Assembly: GCA_040772065.1 (NCBI GenBank)
Contig: JAXGYX010000001.1
Span: forward strand, 1,736,001 to 1,800,000
Length of the DNA: 64,000 bases
Direction of reading: 5' to 3'
From: JAXGYX01 sp040772065
GTDB lineage: Bacteria; Bacillota; Clostridia; Saccharofermentanales; Fastidiosipilaceae
A program made the translations under genes and the position numbers. A model generated the notes under the pieces. The model saw only the letters and a program-made list of their open reading frames with translations, did no database searches and was not told the origin of the DNA. Of the stretch, positions 32,382 to 40,869 are shown in pieces. How positions within the stretch are numbered: position 1 is the stretch's first letter; the number at the start of each line of letters is the position of its first letter.

Positions 32382-35059
32382 TGGTATCCCATCCTTTCCA
32401 AAGCAAGGCGTACTTTTTCCCTCGACTCCTGTGCTTCCTTTTCGATCTCGGGCAGAGTCCTCTCGTAGCGCTTGGCAATGGTCATCACCCTGCTCACCAT
32501 TTCGTTCAGAACCAGATCCATTTCATCTGCAACATCTGTGGCAAGCCTTGCCATCCATTTTTCTTCAAAAAGCAGTCTCTTGATTTCTTCCACAGTCAGC
32601 TCGCCGTATTTGCAGGTTACCTTCTCATCAAGGTCTGCCTCCACTTCCTTGATGCGTTTCTCCCAGTCATCCAATTCATCGAGGCGTTCCTTGTAGGAAA
32701 TTAATGCTGCATATTCATCCGAATATTTCTCAGGAATTTCAGCCTGTCCTTTTGCCTCCCTAATCGCATTTTGGACTTTTGCCTTGCCGAGTTTTCCGTT
32801 TTTATTGCGAAGGTCATATTCCTTAAAAAGTTCCTCGGTCAATACAAATTCCTCCGCTTTATTTGCATCTTCCGTAAACAAGGCAAAGAGCTCTTCCAAA
32901 AGATTCGCATCTTCTGAAACTCGTTTTTCATCCAGTTCTTTAATTCTCTTATTTAACTCAGTCTTCGTGATATTATCTTCAGCCTCATTTAACACTTCTT
33001 GATAAACGCTGTCTTCACCGGACTCTTCTTCAATTCGTTCTTGGAGTTCTATTCGGATTATTTCAGCCATGTCTTTTATTTCTTCAAGCTCTTTTAGCTC
33101 GGCGGAAAAATATTCTCTTTCAATAATTTCTCTTGGAATGAGAGCTCCGTCAAAGGATTTCACCTTAGTCTTGTCATCAACTTGAATCGTTTCTCCATGC
33201 TCATCTTTGACCTTTTTCTGTCTGTATTCATATTCAATTTCTCGCCCGGCTTCGTAGCCCAAAGCTTTGACAACATACACATCGTCTTGCAGTTTTTCAT
33301 TCCAATAGTTAAGCAGGCAATCATAAACATTGAAATTATCCAAGATAACTGCGCCTTCATACGCAGTCAGAAGCTTGTGAGCTATTTCTCGTATAAGTGC
33401 TTTAGGGTTTGTGTTCCTATCAATCGAAAGGAGGTCAGATCGAACCTCATTCTTCCATCCACCAAAAATCGCATGCTTTTCATGCTCAGATTCCTTGATG
33501 ATATTCGCATCCTCATAGATGGACTGCTCGACCGCCTCGGGGTGTAGAGCCAGTTCATACACATTATGATCAGCATCAACAATCTTGAAAATTTTGTCCT
33601 TTAGCTCCGGAGAAACGCTCCATAGCTTTACAAGAGAGTCTATATCATGCTTCGGAATGCCGCCTTTAAGATGAGAGGCGATGTTTTGAGGAAGAGATTT
33701 GTCAACTTTTTGAATGTACCGAGGGACATTTAAGTTCCCTTCATTTCTTTTTATTTCTTCGTTGCCTACAAATCTTGAATAACCTTCAATCTCAATGCGG
33801 TTATTAAAAGTTTGAATAATTTTCTCGATGTCCTGCTCTCGCAGTCTGTTTTTACTGCCGTCTTTTTTAAAGCCCTGGCTGGCATCAATGAAAAAGATGC
33901 CTTCTCTTTCTTCGGCTTTTTCTTTGTCGATGACAATAATACAAGCGGGAATTCCTGTTCCATAGAAGAGGTTAGCAGGGAGGCTCACAATTCCTTTGAT
34001 GTATTTTCTTTTTAAGATTTCTTTGCGAATGGTTTCTTCCGCATTCCCTCTAAATAAGATGCCGTGCGGCAGAATAATTCCTGCTTTACCTGTGCTGTTT
34101 AATGCTTTTAACACATGCAAAAACCAAGCATAATCGCCATTCTTTTCAGGCGGAATGCCATAGCCATCAAACCGACGGAATTTATCTTCATTCGGTTTGA
34201 TACCGTCGCTCCAGTCCTTATCAGAAAAAGGCGGATTCATAACAATAAAATCAAACTTTCGAAGTTCGCCAAAGTCATCGGTATACTGCGGATCTGAAAG
34301 TGTATTGCCGCTAACAATCTCACTAGTTCCCTTGTTATGGAGAATGAAATTCATCTTAGCTAAGCCCGCTGTGTCCGGGTATTTTTCTTGTCCGTATATA
34401 TCTACAATGGATGCACCGCTGTCATCAACGGGGGCTTCGTCAGCTGCGCGAATGAGAAGCGAACCGCTTCCGGCTGCCGGGTCATGCAGAGTCCAGCGCT
34501 TACCTGTTTCCTGTTTAATATTTCCAATGCCGATCAACCTAGCAATCGTGCGCGAAACTTCACTAGGCGTATAGAACTGGCCTTTGCTTTTTCCTGATTC
34601 CTGAGCAAACTTCATCATGAAGTACTCATAAGCATCGCCGATAATGTCGTCACCACTTGCGACATTGCTCTTGAAATCAATTGCCGGGTTTTCAAAAACC
34701 GCAATAAGGCCGGATACTTTGTCTACCAGTTCCTTACCCTTACCAAGTTCATCTGGATTATTGAAGCTGACCTCAGGAAGAAGACCTTTTAATCTGTTGT
34801 CTTCCAAAAATTGCTGAATAATGACATCGACTCTTTCACCGACATCACTTTTCCCTTTCGCCTTGACCAGATCGTCAAAAGACGCACCTTCATTCACTTT
34901 AAATTCTGCAAATCTCTTCCCTTTATATCTGTCAGATACATATTTAAAGAAAAGCAGAACAAGCACGTAGTCTTTATATCTTGATGGCTCTACGCCACCC
35001 CTTAATTTATTACACGCTTCCCAAAGGATTGAATATAATTCCGATTTTTTCACTGCCAT
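32375..35059 (-). CDS. hsdM: Type I restriction enzyme, M subunit (long form)
   Basis: The adenine methylase subunit. HsdM_N occupies residues about 5-150, the methylase fold follows with motif I HDPAAGSGSLLIRA near residue 197 and motif IV DFIVMNPPFSDKDW near residue 276. At 894 aa it is about 350-400 residues longer than a classic HsdM; the extra C-terminal part is strongly acidic-basic helical (ELKELEEIKDMAEIIRIELQ, DELDDWEKRIKEVEADLDE) and ends in a coiled coil. Long HsdM proteins occur in several Gram-positive and Bacteroidota systems. It starts 9 bases after the HTH gene stop. Confidence 0.95.
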   Translation of the reverse strand: MAVKKSELYSILWEACNKLRGGVEPSRYKDYVLVLLFFKYVSDRYKGKRFAEFKVNEGASFDDLVKAKGKSDVGERVDVIIQQFLEDNRLKGLLPEVSFNNPDELGKGKELVDKVSGLIAVFENPAIDFKSNVASGDDIIGDAYEYFMMKFAQESGKSKGQFYTPSEVSRTIARLIGIGNIKQETGKRWTLHDPAAGSGSLLIRAADEAPVDDSGASIVDIYGQEKYPDTAGLAKMNFILHNKGTSEIVSGNTLSDPQYTDDFGELRKFDFIVMNPPFSDKDWSDGIKPNEDKFRRFDGYGIPPEKNGDYAWFLHVLKALNSTGKAGIILPHGILFRGNAEETIRKEILKRKYIKGIVSLPANLFYGTGIPACIIVIDKEKAEEREGIFFIDASQGFKKDGSKNRLREQDIEKIIQTFNNRIEIEGYSRFVGNEEIKRNEGNLNVPRYIQKVDKSLPQNIASHLKGGIPKHDIDSLVKLWSVSPELKDKIFKIVDADHNVYELALHPEAVEQSIYEDANIIKESEHEKHAIFGGWKNEVRSDLLSIDRNTNPKALIREIAHKLLTAYEGAVILDNFNVYDCLLNYWNEKLQDDVYVVKALGYEAGREIEYEYRQKKVKDEHGETIQVDDKTKVKSFDGALIPREIIEREYFSAELKELEEIKDMAEIIRIELQERIEEESGEDSVYQEVLNEAEDNITKTELNKRIKELDEKRVSEDANLLEELFALFTEDANKAEEFVLTEELFKEYDLRNKNGKLGKAKVQNAIREAKGQAEIPEKYSDEYAALISYKERLDELDDWEKRIKEVEADLDEKVTCKYGELTVEEIKRLLFEEKWMARLATDVADEMDLVLNEMVSRVMTIAKRYERTLPEIEKEAQESREKVRLALERMGYQW

Positions 35060-35068
35060 ATCCTCAAA

Positions 35069-35332
35069 TTACTCCTGTATATTTTTACTTGCTGCGGTTC
35101 TTCCGTCTCTGGAGGGATCTTTTTTTATGCCTACGCCTTCTACCTCCACGATGTCGCTTATCTGACAATCGAGACTCTCACACAACCGAACAAGTACATC
35201 CATAGAAACATATTCATTTTTCCTCATTTTGGAAAATGTGCTCGGTGCAATTTTTGTTCGAGATTGAACCGCAGGGGCATCTAACTCGAGGTCTATCATC
35301 TTCTTCCACAGTTTTTTGTAATTAACACCCAT
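35069..35332 (-). CDS. HTH (Cro/C1-type) regulator of the RM operon
   Basis: An 87-aa helix-turn-helix protein with the pattern YKKLWKKMIDLELDAPAVQSRTKIAPSTFSKMRKNEYVSMDVLVRLCESLDCQISDIVE, of which KIAPSTFSKMRKNE is the recognition part. The ATG at 35332 is chosen because GGAGG lies 6 bases upstream. As the first gene of the operon, 9 bases before hsdM, it most likely controls its own promoter and so delays or limits restriction. Such control proteins are usual in restriction systems. Confidence 0.9.
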   Translation of the reverse strand: MGVNYKKLWKKMIDLELDAPAVQSRTKIAPSTFSKMRKNEYVSMDVLVRLCESLDCQISDIVEVEGVGIKKDPSRDGRTAASKNIQE

Positions 35333-35361
35333 GAAGAGCCTCCTTCGCATCAGATGCTCTA

Positions 35362-35390
35362 ATTATATCATCTGTTCTTTGTAACTTCAA
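35362..35390 (-). promoter_or_regulatory. Sigma-A-type promoter of the RM operon
   Basis: Minus strand: -35 TTGAAG (35390-35385), 17-base spacer, -10 TATAAT (35367-35362), 30 bases before the ATG of the HTH gene. Near-consensus promoter. Confidence 0.88.
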
Positions 35391-35454
35391 TGATTTTTTC
35401 GATTTCTTAAGCATATTTTTGATAACTCGAAACCGAAAAAGATTTTTCAATTTC

Positions 35455-35518
35455 AATTACTCAAAACGGCTCCTCTTGTCCAAGGGGAGGGTGAAGGGAC
35501 AAACGATACCTGCCCTTC
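35455..35518 (+). promoter_or_regulatory. 44-base conserved intergenic element with hairpin, copy A
   Basis: Contains AATTACTCAAAA, TTGTCCAAGGGG and GTGA at the same spacing as copies B and C, followed by a GAAGGG/CCCTTC hairpin. It lies upstream of the small gene and antirepressor operon, just across from the RM promoter. Confidence 0.75.
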
Positions 35519-35535
35519 GGATAGGAGGAACGCCA

Positions 35536-35673
35536 ATGAAACGAGCAAGAGAGCCGGACGACAAACAACTGATCGGACTACTTATCACCATCAGCATCAT
35601 GTCAAAAAGATTAGCACAAGAACTCATGAGTAAGAGAAAGGAGGCCAAGTATGGAGCAAATGCAAATCTATGA
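35536..35673 (+). CDS. Small phage protein (45 aa)
   Basis: Starts MKRAREPDDKQLIGLL and ends AKYGANANL, with AGGAGG 7 bases before the ATG. Its end overlaps the start of the antirepressor gene by 23 bases. The product has a short hydrophobic-amphipathic middle (LIGLLITISIMSKRL) and a basic end. It is the first gene of the plus-strand phage operon. I do not recognise the family. Confidence 0.6.
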   Translation: MKRAREPDDKQLIGLLITISIMSKRLAQELMSKRKEAKYGANANL

Positions 35674-36400
35674 ACACGAACATTTCGGAAAAATCCGAAC
35701 ACTGACAAAAGACGGAGACATCTGGTTTGTCGCAACGGATATTTGCGATGCACTGGATATTGCCAACACAAGCCAGGCGGTCACACGTCTCGATGAAGAT
35801 GAACGGTCTATGTTCAACATAGGTCGTCAAGGAATGACCAACTGCATCAATGAGTACGGTTTATATAACCTGATCCTGGCCAGCCGAAAACCTGAAGCGA
35901 AAATCTTCAAACGCTGGATCACGCATGAGGTGCTGCCGGACATTCGAAAACACGGAGCCTACTTGACTCCTGCGAAGTTAGAAGAAGTACTTCTTAATCC
36001 GGACACCTTAATTCAGCTGGCAACGGAACTCAAAAAAGCAAGAGAAGAACGTGATGCCCTTTCCATCCGGAATTCGCAGCTCACCGTTCAAAACACAGTC
36101 ATGCAGCCTAAGGCGGATTACTTTGATGACCTGGTGGACAGAAACCTGCTCTCCAATTTCCGCAACACGGCAAAGGCTCTCGGTGTAAAGCAAAAGGAGT
36201 TTATCGACTATCTCCTGAGCCACGGCTACATCTACAGGGATGCGAAAGGCACGCTCTTTCCTTACGCCGAGAAAAATGACGGTCTTTTTGAAATCAAGGA
36301 GTGCTTCAACGAAAAGACCGACTGGAAAGGCTATCAAACACTGATTACGCCAAAAGGACGTGAGACATTCCGTCTTCTTCTCGAAGGAGGTGTCTCATGA
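35651..36400 (+). CDS. Phage antirepressor (BRO-N and ANT/KilAC domains)
   Basis: A 249-aa DNA-binding protein. Residues about 10-105 form a BRO-N domain (GDIWFVATDICDALDIANTSQAV, GLYNLILASRKPEAKIFKRWITHEVLPDIRK). A short coiled coil follows, and residues about 145-245 form the C-terminal antirepressor domain (QPKADYFDDLVDRN, GVKQKEFIDYLLSHGYIYRD, TPKGRETF). Antirepressors release lytic genes. It has GGAGG upstream and overlaps the next gene by 4 bases (ATGA). Confidence 0.94.
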   Translation: MEQMQIYEHEHFGKIRTLTKDGDIWFVATDICDALDIANTSQAVTRLDEDERSMFNIGRQGMTNCINEYGLYNLILASRKPEAKIFKRWITHEVLPDIRKHGAYLTPAKLEEVLLNPDTLIQLATELKKAREERDALSIRNSQLTVQNTVMQPKADYFDDLVDRNLLSNFRNTAKALGVKQKEFIDYLLSHGYIYRDAKGTLFPYAEKNDGLFEIKECFNEKTDWKGYQTLITPKGRETFRLLLEGGVS

Positions 36401-36690
36401 GCAGAATCAAATTACTAAAAGACATTGTTGATGATATGCACGCTTTGGCGGATAGCCTTGGCACATTGGCATCGGCACTCGAAAGCGACAAGCCTGCGGC
36501 CCCGGAGAAGCCTACAAAACCCGGACTCAGTCTCTCCGATATTAGAGCCGTTCTCGCCAAAAAGTCGCAGGAAGGTTTCACCAAGGAGATTAAGGCACTG
36601 ATTGAAAAGTACGGTGCGGAGAAACTCTCAGCCATAGAACCAGGGCACTACGAAGCCTTGCTAAAGGAAGCGGAGGGATTAAAAAAATGA
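36397..36690 (+). CDS. Small phage protein of the replication operon (97 aa)
   Basis: A charged helical protein (SRIKLLKDIVDDMHALADSLGTLASAL, then a Pro-rich linker, then LSLSDIRAVLAKKSQEGF, IKALIEKYGAEKLSAIEPGHYEALLKEAE). The C-terminal half resembles short domains often found in phage recombination and replication proteins of this class; homologues are commonly found between an antirepressor and a DUF2800 gene. It overlaps both neighbours by 4 bases. Function is unknown. Confidence 0.72.
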   Translation: MSRIKLLKDIVDDMHALADSLGTLASALESDKPAAPEKPTKPGLSLSDIRAVLAKKSQEGFTKEIKALIEKYGAEKLSAIEPGHYEALLKEAEGLKK

Positions 36691-37820
36691 CAGCACATGC
36701 CATGTTATCCGCTTCTTCTTCCTACAGGTGGCTTCACTGCCCGCCCTCGGCAAGGCTGAACGCAAAGGTCAGAGACGAAGCATCGCCCTATGCCTTAGAA
36801 GGTTCAGCGGCACACGAGCTTGCGGAATACAAGCTGAAATCGGCACTCGGCATGAAAGCGGATGACCCGACGGAAAACCTCTCCTACTACTCAAAAGAAA
36901 TGGACGATGCGGCAACCTTCTATGCCGACCATATCATGGAGAGCCTTGAAGGGATAAAGCAGACCACTGCCGATCCGATTGTCCTGATTGAGCAAAGGCT
37001 CGATTTTTCTGACATCGTGCCGGAGGGCTTTGGCACAGCGGACTGCATCATCATCGCTGACGATACGCTCTATCTCTGGGATTTTAAGTACGGAACAGGG
37101 GTGCTGGTCGAAGCGGAGCAAAATCCTCAGCTTATGCTCTACGGCCTGGCGGCAAGCTTACTCTTTGACAGCATCTACGATTTTGACGAAGTCAAAATGA
37201 CTATCTTTCAGCCAAGAAGAGACAATATCTCAAGCTTTACTTTGCCAAAAGAAGAACTCTACCTATGGGCTGAAGAGACCGTAAAGCCCATTGCCACACT
37301 GGCCTTTGAAGGCAAGGGTGATTTCTCAGCCGGAAGCTGGTGTCAGTTCTGCAAGGTAAAAGCGACCTGTGCAGAACGAGCAAGTGCCAATCTTGAACTG
37401 GCTAGGTATGACTTTGCCAGGCCACCGCTCCTGACGGATGTGGAAATCGAATCTGTCCTAGGAAAACTTGACGAGCTTTCCGCATGGGCCAAGGACATCA
37501 AAGACTACGCCTTGACAGCTGCCAAATCCGGCAAGAAATGGGCGGGATTTAAGCTCGTCGAGGGCAGGTCAAACCGCAAGTACAGCGATGAAGCAAAAGT
37601 CGCCGAGACGGTTAAGCAGGCAGGCTTTGACCCTTATGAAAAGAAGGTCTTAGGCATCACTGCCATGACTCAGCTTCTCGGCAGGAAACAGTTCAGCGAT
37701 CTCTTGGGAGATCTCGTGATTAAGCCTCAGGGCAAACCGACGCTTGTACCGGAAAGCGATAAAAGACCGGAAATGACAAACATATTTGATGATTTTAAGG
37801 AGGAAACGATCCATGACTAA
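36687..37820 (+). CDS. DUF2800 protein (PD-(D/E)XK / RecB-like nuclease)
   Basis: A 377-aa protein with the DUF2800 features: HAMLSASSSYRWLHCPPSARL at the start, a nuclease core with GTADCIIIADDTLYLWDFKYGTGV (D and D-x-K), and a C-terminal iron-sulphur-type Cys set (WCQFCKVKATCAERA). It belongs to the RecB/Cas4-like exonuclease group and lies upstream of DUF2815 and DNA polymerase A, as in many phages of Clostridia and Streptococcus. A role in phage recombination or end processing is inferred. Confidence 0.9.
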   Translation: MTAHAMLSASSSYRWLHCPPSARLNAKVRDEASPYALEGSAAHELAEYKLKSALGMKADDPTENLSYYSKEMDDAATFYADHIMESLEGIKQTTADPIVLIEQRLDFSDIVPEGFGTADCIIIADDTLYLWDFKYGTGVLVEAEQNPQLMLYGLAASLLFDSIYDFDEVKMTIFQPRRDNISSFTLPKEELYLWAEETVKPIATLAFEGKGDFSAGSWCQFCKVKATCAERASANLELARYDFARPPLLTDVEIESVLGKLDELSAWAKDIKDYALTAAKSGKKWAGFKLVEGRSNRKYSDEAKVAETVKQAGFDPYEKKVLGITAMTQLLGRKQFSDLLGDLVIKPQGKPTLVPESDKRPEMTNIFDDFKEETIHD

Positions 37821-38373
37821 GAATCCAATGAAGGTAATTACAGGTAAAGACACCCGCTGGTCCTATGCCAATGTGTGGGAGCCAAAATCCATCAACGGCG
37901 GAGTGCCGAAATTCTCGGTATCTCTCATCATTCCGAAAAGCGACAAGAAAACCATTGAAGCCATCAAGAAAGCGATTCAGGCCGCCTACAAGGAAGGCGA
38001 AGCGAAGCTTAAAGGCAACAGCCGTTCTGTTCCGCCGCTTGAATCCATCAAAACACCGCTTCGTGACGGTGATACGGAGCGTCCGGATGATGAAGCCTAT
38101 GCAAACAGCTTCTTTCTCAATGCCAACTCAACCACTCAGCCGGGTATTGTCGATGCCAATGTGCAGCCAATCCTGACCCGCTCTGAAGTCTACAGCGGAG
38201 TCTACGGCAGAGCGTCCATCAACTTCTACGCCTTCAACTCCAACGGCAATCGAGGAATCGCCTGTGGCTTAAACAACCTGCAGAAAATCCGTGACGGAGA
38301 ACCCTTGGGAAGCCGTACCAGCGCAGAAGATGACTTTGCTGATTTTGCTGAAGACGATGACTTCTTGAGCTAG
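37813..38373 (+). CDS. DUF2815 protein (probable single-strand DNA-binding)
   Basis: A 186-aa protein of the DUF2815 family: KVITGKDTRWSYANVWEPKSINGG, FSVSLIIPKSDKKTIEAIKKAI, RSEVYSGVYGRASINFYAFNSNGNRGIACGLNNLQKI and an acidic tail (EDDFADFAEDDDFLS), all typical. The acidic end resembles that of SSB proteins. The ATG at 37813 has GGAGG with fitting spacing and overlaps the previous gene by 8 bases; a longer start is not needed. It is thought to coat single strands during replication. Confidence 0.88.
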   Translation: MTKNPMKVITGKDTRWSYANVWEPKSINGGVPKFSVSLIIPKSDKKTIEAIKKAIQAAYKEGEAKLKGNSRSVPPLESIKTPLRDGDTERPDDEAYANSFFLNANSTTQPGIVDANVQPILTRSEVYSGVYGRASINFYAFNSNGNRGIACGLNNLQKIRDGEPLGSRTSAEDDFADFAEDDDFLS

Positions 38374-38384
38374 GAGGATACCTC

Positions 38385-38528
38385 ATGTTTTGTGAATACT
38401 TTTCTCAGCTCTATCAGCTTTTCACAGCAACGCTTCTGGCCGGAACACTAGCCTTCTTACCTTTCTACCTTGTCTACAGATTCTGCAAAGCCGTATGGAG
38501 ACAGGCAAAAAGGCAAAAGAAAAACTGA
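38385..38528 (+). CDS. Small membrane protein (47 aa)
   Basis: Starts MFCEYFSQLYQLFTATLLAG and ends RQAKRQKKN, with AGGAGG 7 bases upstream. It has one clear membrane segment (LFTATLLAGTLAFLPFYLVY) followed by a basic cytoplasmic tail. It sits between DUF2815 and DNA polymerase A. I do not recognise the family; small membrane proteins at this place are common in phage operons. Confidence 0.65.
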   Translation: MFCEYFSQLYQLFTATLLAGTLAFLPFYLVYRFCKAVWRQAKRQKKN

Positions 38529-38536
38529 TGACGGGA

Positions 38537-38570
38537 GGGCGGGGTCAAAGGCTCCGCCCTTTCTCTCTAT
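38537..38570 (+). terminator. Hairpin before the polymerase gene
   Basis: GGGCGG pairs with CCGCCC (38537-38542 with 38554-38559), followed by a mixed pyrimidine run rather than a pure T run. It could be a weak terminator or attenuator between the small membrane protein and the DNA polymerase gene. Confidence 0.5.
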
Positions 38571-38581
38571 GGAGGGAGTAA

Positions 38582-40570
38582 ATGAAAACAATATGCTTAG
38601 ACATTGAAACTTTTTCCTCTGCCGATTTAAGAAAAACAGGAGTTTATCGCTATGTTGAGGAGGCGGACTTTGAAATACTGCTTCTTTCTTATGTCATCGA
38701 CGGAGGAGAGATAAAGACGATTGACCTCGCTCAGGGTGAAAAGGTGCCGGAGAGACTCATCCATGCCCTTCTTTCAGATGATGTCATCAAGTGGGCTTTT
38801 AATGCTCAGTTTGAGAGGGTTTGTATCTCGGAATGGCTGAAAAGAGAGGGTTATGTGTTAGAAAAGCCGCTACCCTTTGGCCACGATCCTGAGTACCTGC
38901 ATTACCTATCTCCTACGTCCTGGTACTGCGATATGGCCTGGTCTGCCTATCTGGGGCTTCCCTTATCTTTGGAAGGGGTCGGTGAGGTTTTAGGACTGGA
39001 TAAACAAAAACTAAAGACCGGAAAAGATCTCATCCGCTATTTTTCTCTTCCCTGTAAAGCAACTCGAACAAATGGCGGCAGAACAAGAAACCTGCCCTCA
39101 CACGATCCGGGAAAATGGGAACTTTACAAATCCTACAACAAGCGAGATGTGGAAACGGAACTTCTTATCCATGATAAGCTTTCCCGTTTTCCTATGCCGG
39201 ATCAGGAATGGGAGATTTATCACAGAGATCAGGAAATAAATGACCTCGGCATTTTGCTGGACAAAGACCTCGCTAAAAATGCCATCCGAATGAATGAAGC
39301 CGTCCGTGAAGAAAGCATAAAAAAACTCAAACGAATCACCGGGCTTGAAAACCCCAATTCTGTCCTGCAGCTAAAAGAGTGGCTTTTATCAAAGGGTATC
39401 CCAACAGAATCTCTTGATAAAAAGGCAGTAAAAGAACTCCTTAAAGATGCTTCTGGCGATGTCAAAGAGGTTCTTGAAACCAGGCAGGAGCTGGCCAAGT
39501 CCAGCGTTAAGAAATACGAAGCGATGAGTGACTGCGTCTGTCGTGACGACCGTGCGAGAGGACTTTTGCAATTCTATGGAGCCAACCGCACCGGCCGCTT
39601 TTCAGGAAGGCTCATTCAAGTTCAAAACCTCCCAAGAAATAAGATGAGAGATTTGGAGCTGGCAAGAAAGCTGGTCAAGGATGATGACCTTAAATCCTTA
39701 AGTCTGCTCTTTGATTCTATTCCTCAAGTCCTATCGGAACTTATCCGCACCGCCTTTATTCCGAAAAAAGGACGCATCTTTCTTGTCGCTGACTACTCGG
39801 CCATTGAAGCAAGAGTTTTAGCCTGGCTGGCGGAAGAAACATGGCGGATGGCACTTTTCTCTGAAGGCGGTGATATCTACTGCAGGTCGGCAAGTGAGAT
39901 GTTCGGCGTTCCTGTAGAAAAGCACGATGTGAATGCACATCTCAGGCAAAAAGGAAAGATAGCGGAACTCGCCTGCGGCTATGGCGGCTCGGTCGGAGCC
40001 TTAAAAGCGATGGGTGCCCTTGAGATGGGGCTTTCGGAAGAGGAACTCCCGAACTTGGTAAGTGCCTGGCGTGCGACGAACCCTAATATTGTCATGCTTT
40101 GGCAGGTCGTTGACCGTGCGGCTATTGCTGCCGTCAGAGAGCGTTCCAAGAAAAAGGAAGTTAAAAATATCCGCTTTCGCTATGAGTCCGGCATGCTCAT
40201 TATTACCCTTCCGTCCGGGCGTGAGCTTTTTTATGCACGCCCGCGCATTGAAGAAAACCGCTTCGGCGGTAATTCCATCACCTATGAAGGCGTAGGAACG
40301 GGAAAACGCTGGGAGCGAATTGAAACCTACGGCGCAAAGCTTGTCGAAAACATCGTGCAGGCTATTTCCAGGGACATCTTATGCAATGCCCTTATGACTT
40401 TTAAATACTCCGACATTGTCATGCATGTTCACGATGAGATCGTCATCGAAGCTGATCCTCGCATGTCGGTACAGGCTGTGTGCGACCAGATGAGCAGGAC
40501 ACCAAAATGGGCTAAAGGCCTAAAACTTGATGCGGACGGATTCACCTGTTCGTTTTATCAGAAAGATTAA
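38582..40570 (+). CDS. Phage DNA polymerase, family A
   Basis: A 662-aa replicative polymerase with proofreading. The exonuclease starts at once with CLDIETFSS (metal-binding D-x-E), and a later NKRDVETE is exo III-like. Polymerase motif A is LVADYSAIEARVLAWLA near residue 402, motif B is RQKGKIAELACGYGG near residue 455, and motif C is MHVHDEIVIEAD near residue 617. Length and order fit phage enzymes that lack a 5' nuclease domain. GGAGGG precedes the ATG. Confidence 0.95.
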   Translation: MKTICLDIETFSSADLRKTGVYRYVEEADFEILLLSYVIDGGEIKTIDLAQGEKVPERLIHALLSDDVIKWAFNAQFERVCISEWLKREGYVLEKPLPFGHDPEYLHYLSPTSWYCDMAWSAYLGLPLSLEGVGEVLGLDKQKLKTGKDLIRYFSLPCKATRTNGGRTRNLPSHDPGKWELYKSYNKRDVETELLIHDKLSRFPMPDQEWEIYHRDQEINDLGILLDKDLAKNAIRMNEAVREESIKKLKRITGLENPNSVLQLKEWLLSKGIPTESLDKKAVKELLKDASGDVKEVLETRQELAKSSVKKYEAMSDCVCRDDRARGLLQFYGANRTGRFSGRLIQVQNLPRNKMRDLELARKLVKDDDLKSLSLLFDSIPQVLSELIRTAFIPKKGRIFLVADYSAIEARVLAWLAEETWRMALFSEGGDIYCRSASEMFGVPVEKHDVNAHLRQKGKIAELACGYGGSVGALKAMGALEMGLSEEELPNLVSAWRATNPNIVMLWQVVDRAAIAAVRERSKKKEVKNIRFRYESGMLIITLPSGRELFYARPRIEENRFGGNSITYEGVGTGKRWERIETYGAKLVENIVQAISRDILCNALMTFKYSDIVMHVHDEIVIEADPRMSVQAVCDQMSRTPKWAKGLKLDADGFTCSFYQKD

Positions 40571-40622
40571 TTACTCAAAAACGCCGGATTTGTCCAAGGG
40601 GGAAGTGAAGGGAGTTTTCCCT
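40569..40622 (+). promoter_or_regulatory. 44-base conserved intergenic element with hairpin, copy B
   Basis: Starts at the polymerase stop codon; AATTACTCAAAA, TTGTCCAAGGGG and GTGA fall at the same spacing as in copies A and C. It ends in an AGGGA/TCCCT hairpin (40609-40622), 26 bases before the next ATG. Confidence 0.75.
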
Positions 40623-40647
40623 ATCACAAAAAAACGGAGGACAGATC

Positions 40648-40869
40648 ATGTTTTATACCAAATTGACACTTTCAGAAAACAGTAAGGTTATCACCCGGCT
40701 ATCTGATAAAAACGTCTACTCCATTTGCCCTAAATGCGGAAAAGAAATCCAGGTGAACCTGAGTGACGTTTTGAAAGAGGAAGATACCGATCTTCATACA
40801 ACCTGTGTCTATTGCAAATCCTGTGCAAAAAAGTGGCTGAAAGAAAAAGCGGAGGTCTTCTATGAATAA
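40648..40869 (+). CDS. Zinc-ribbon phage protein (73 aa)
   Basis: A small protein with the metal-binding pattern CPKCGKEIQVN and, later, CVYCKSCAKKWL, that is two or more CxxC pairs. Its N-terminus is beta-rich (TKLTLSENSKVITRLSDKN). GGAGG lies upstream of the ATG. It overlaps the next gene by 8 bases. It follows the third copy of the conserved element. Function is unknown; nucleic acid or protein binding is likely. Confidence 0.72.
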   Translation: MFYTKLTLSENSKVITRLSDKNVYSICPKCGKEIQVNLSDVLKEEDTDLHTTCVYCKSCAKKWLKEKAEVFYE

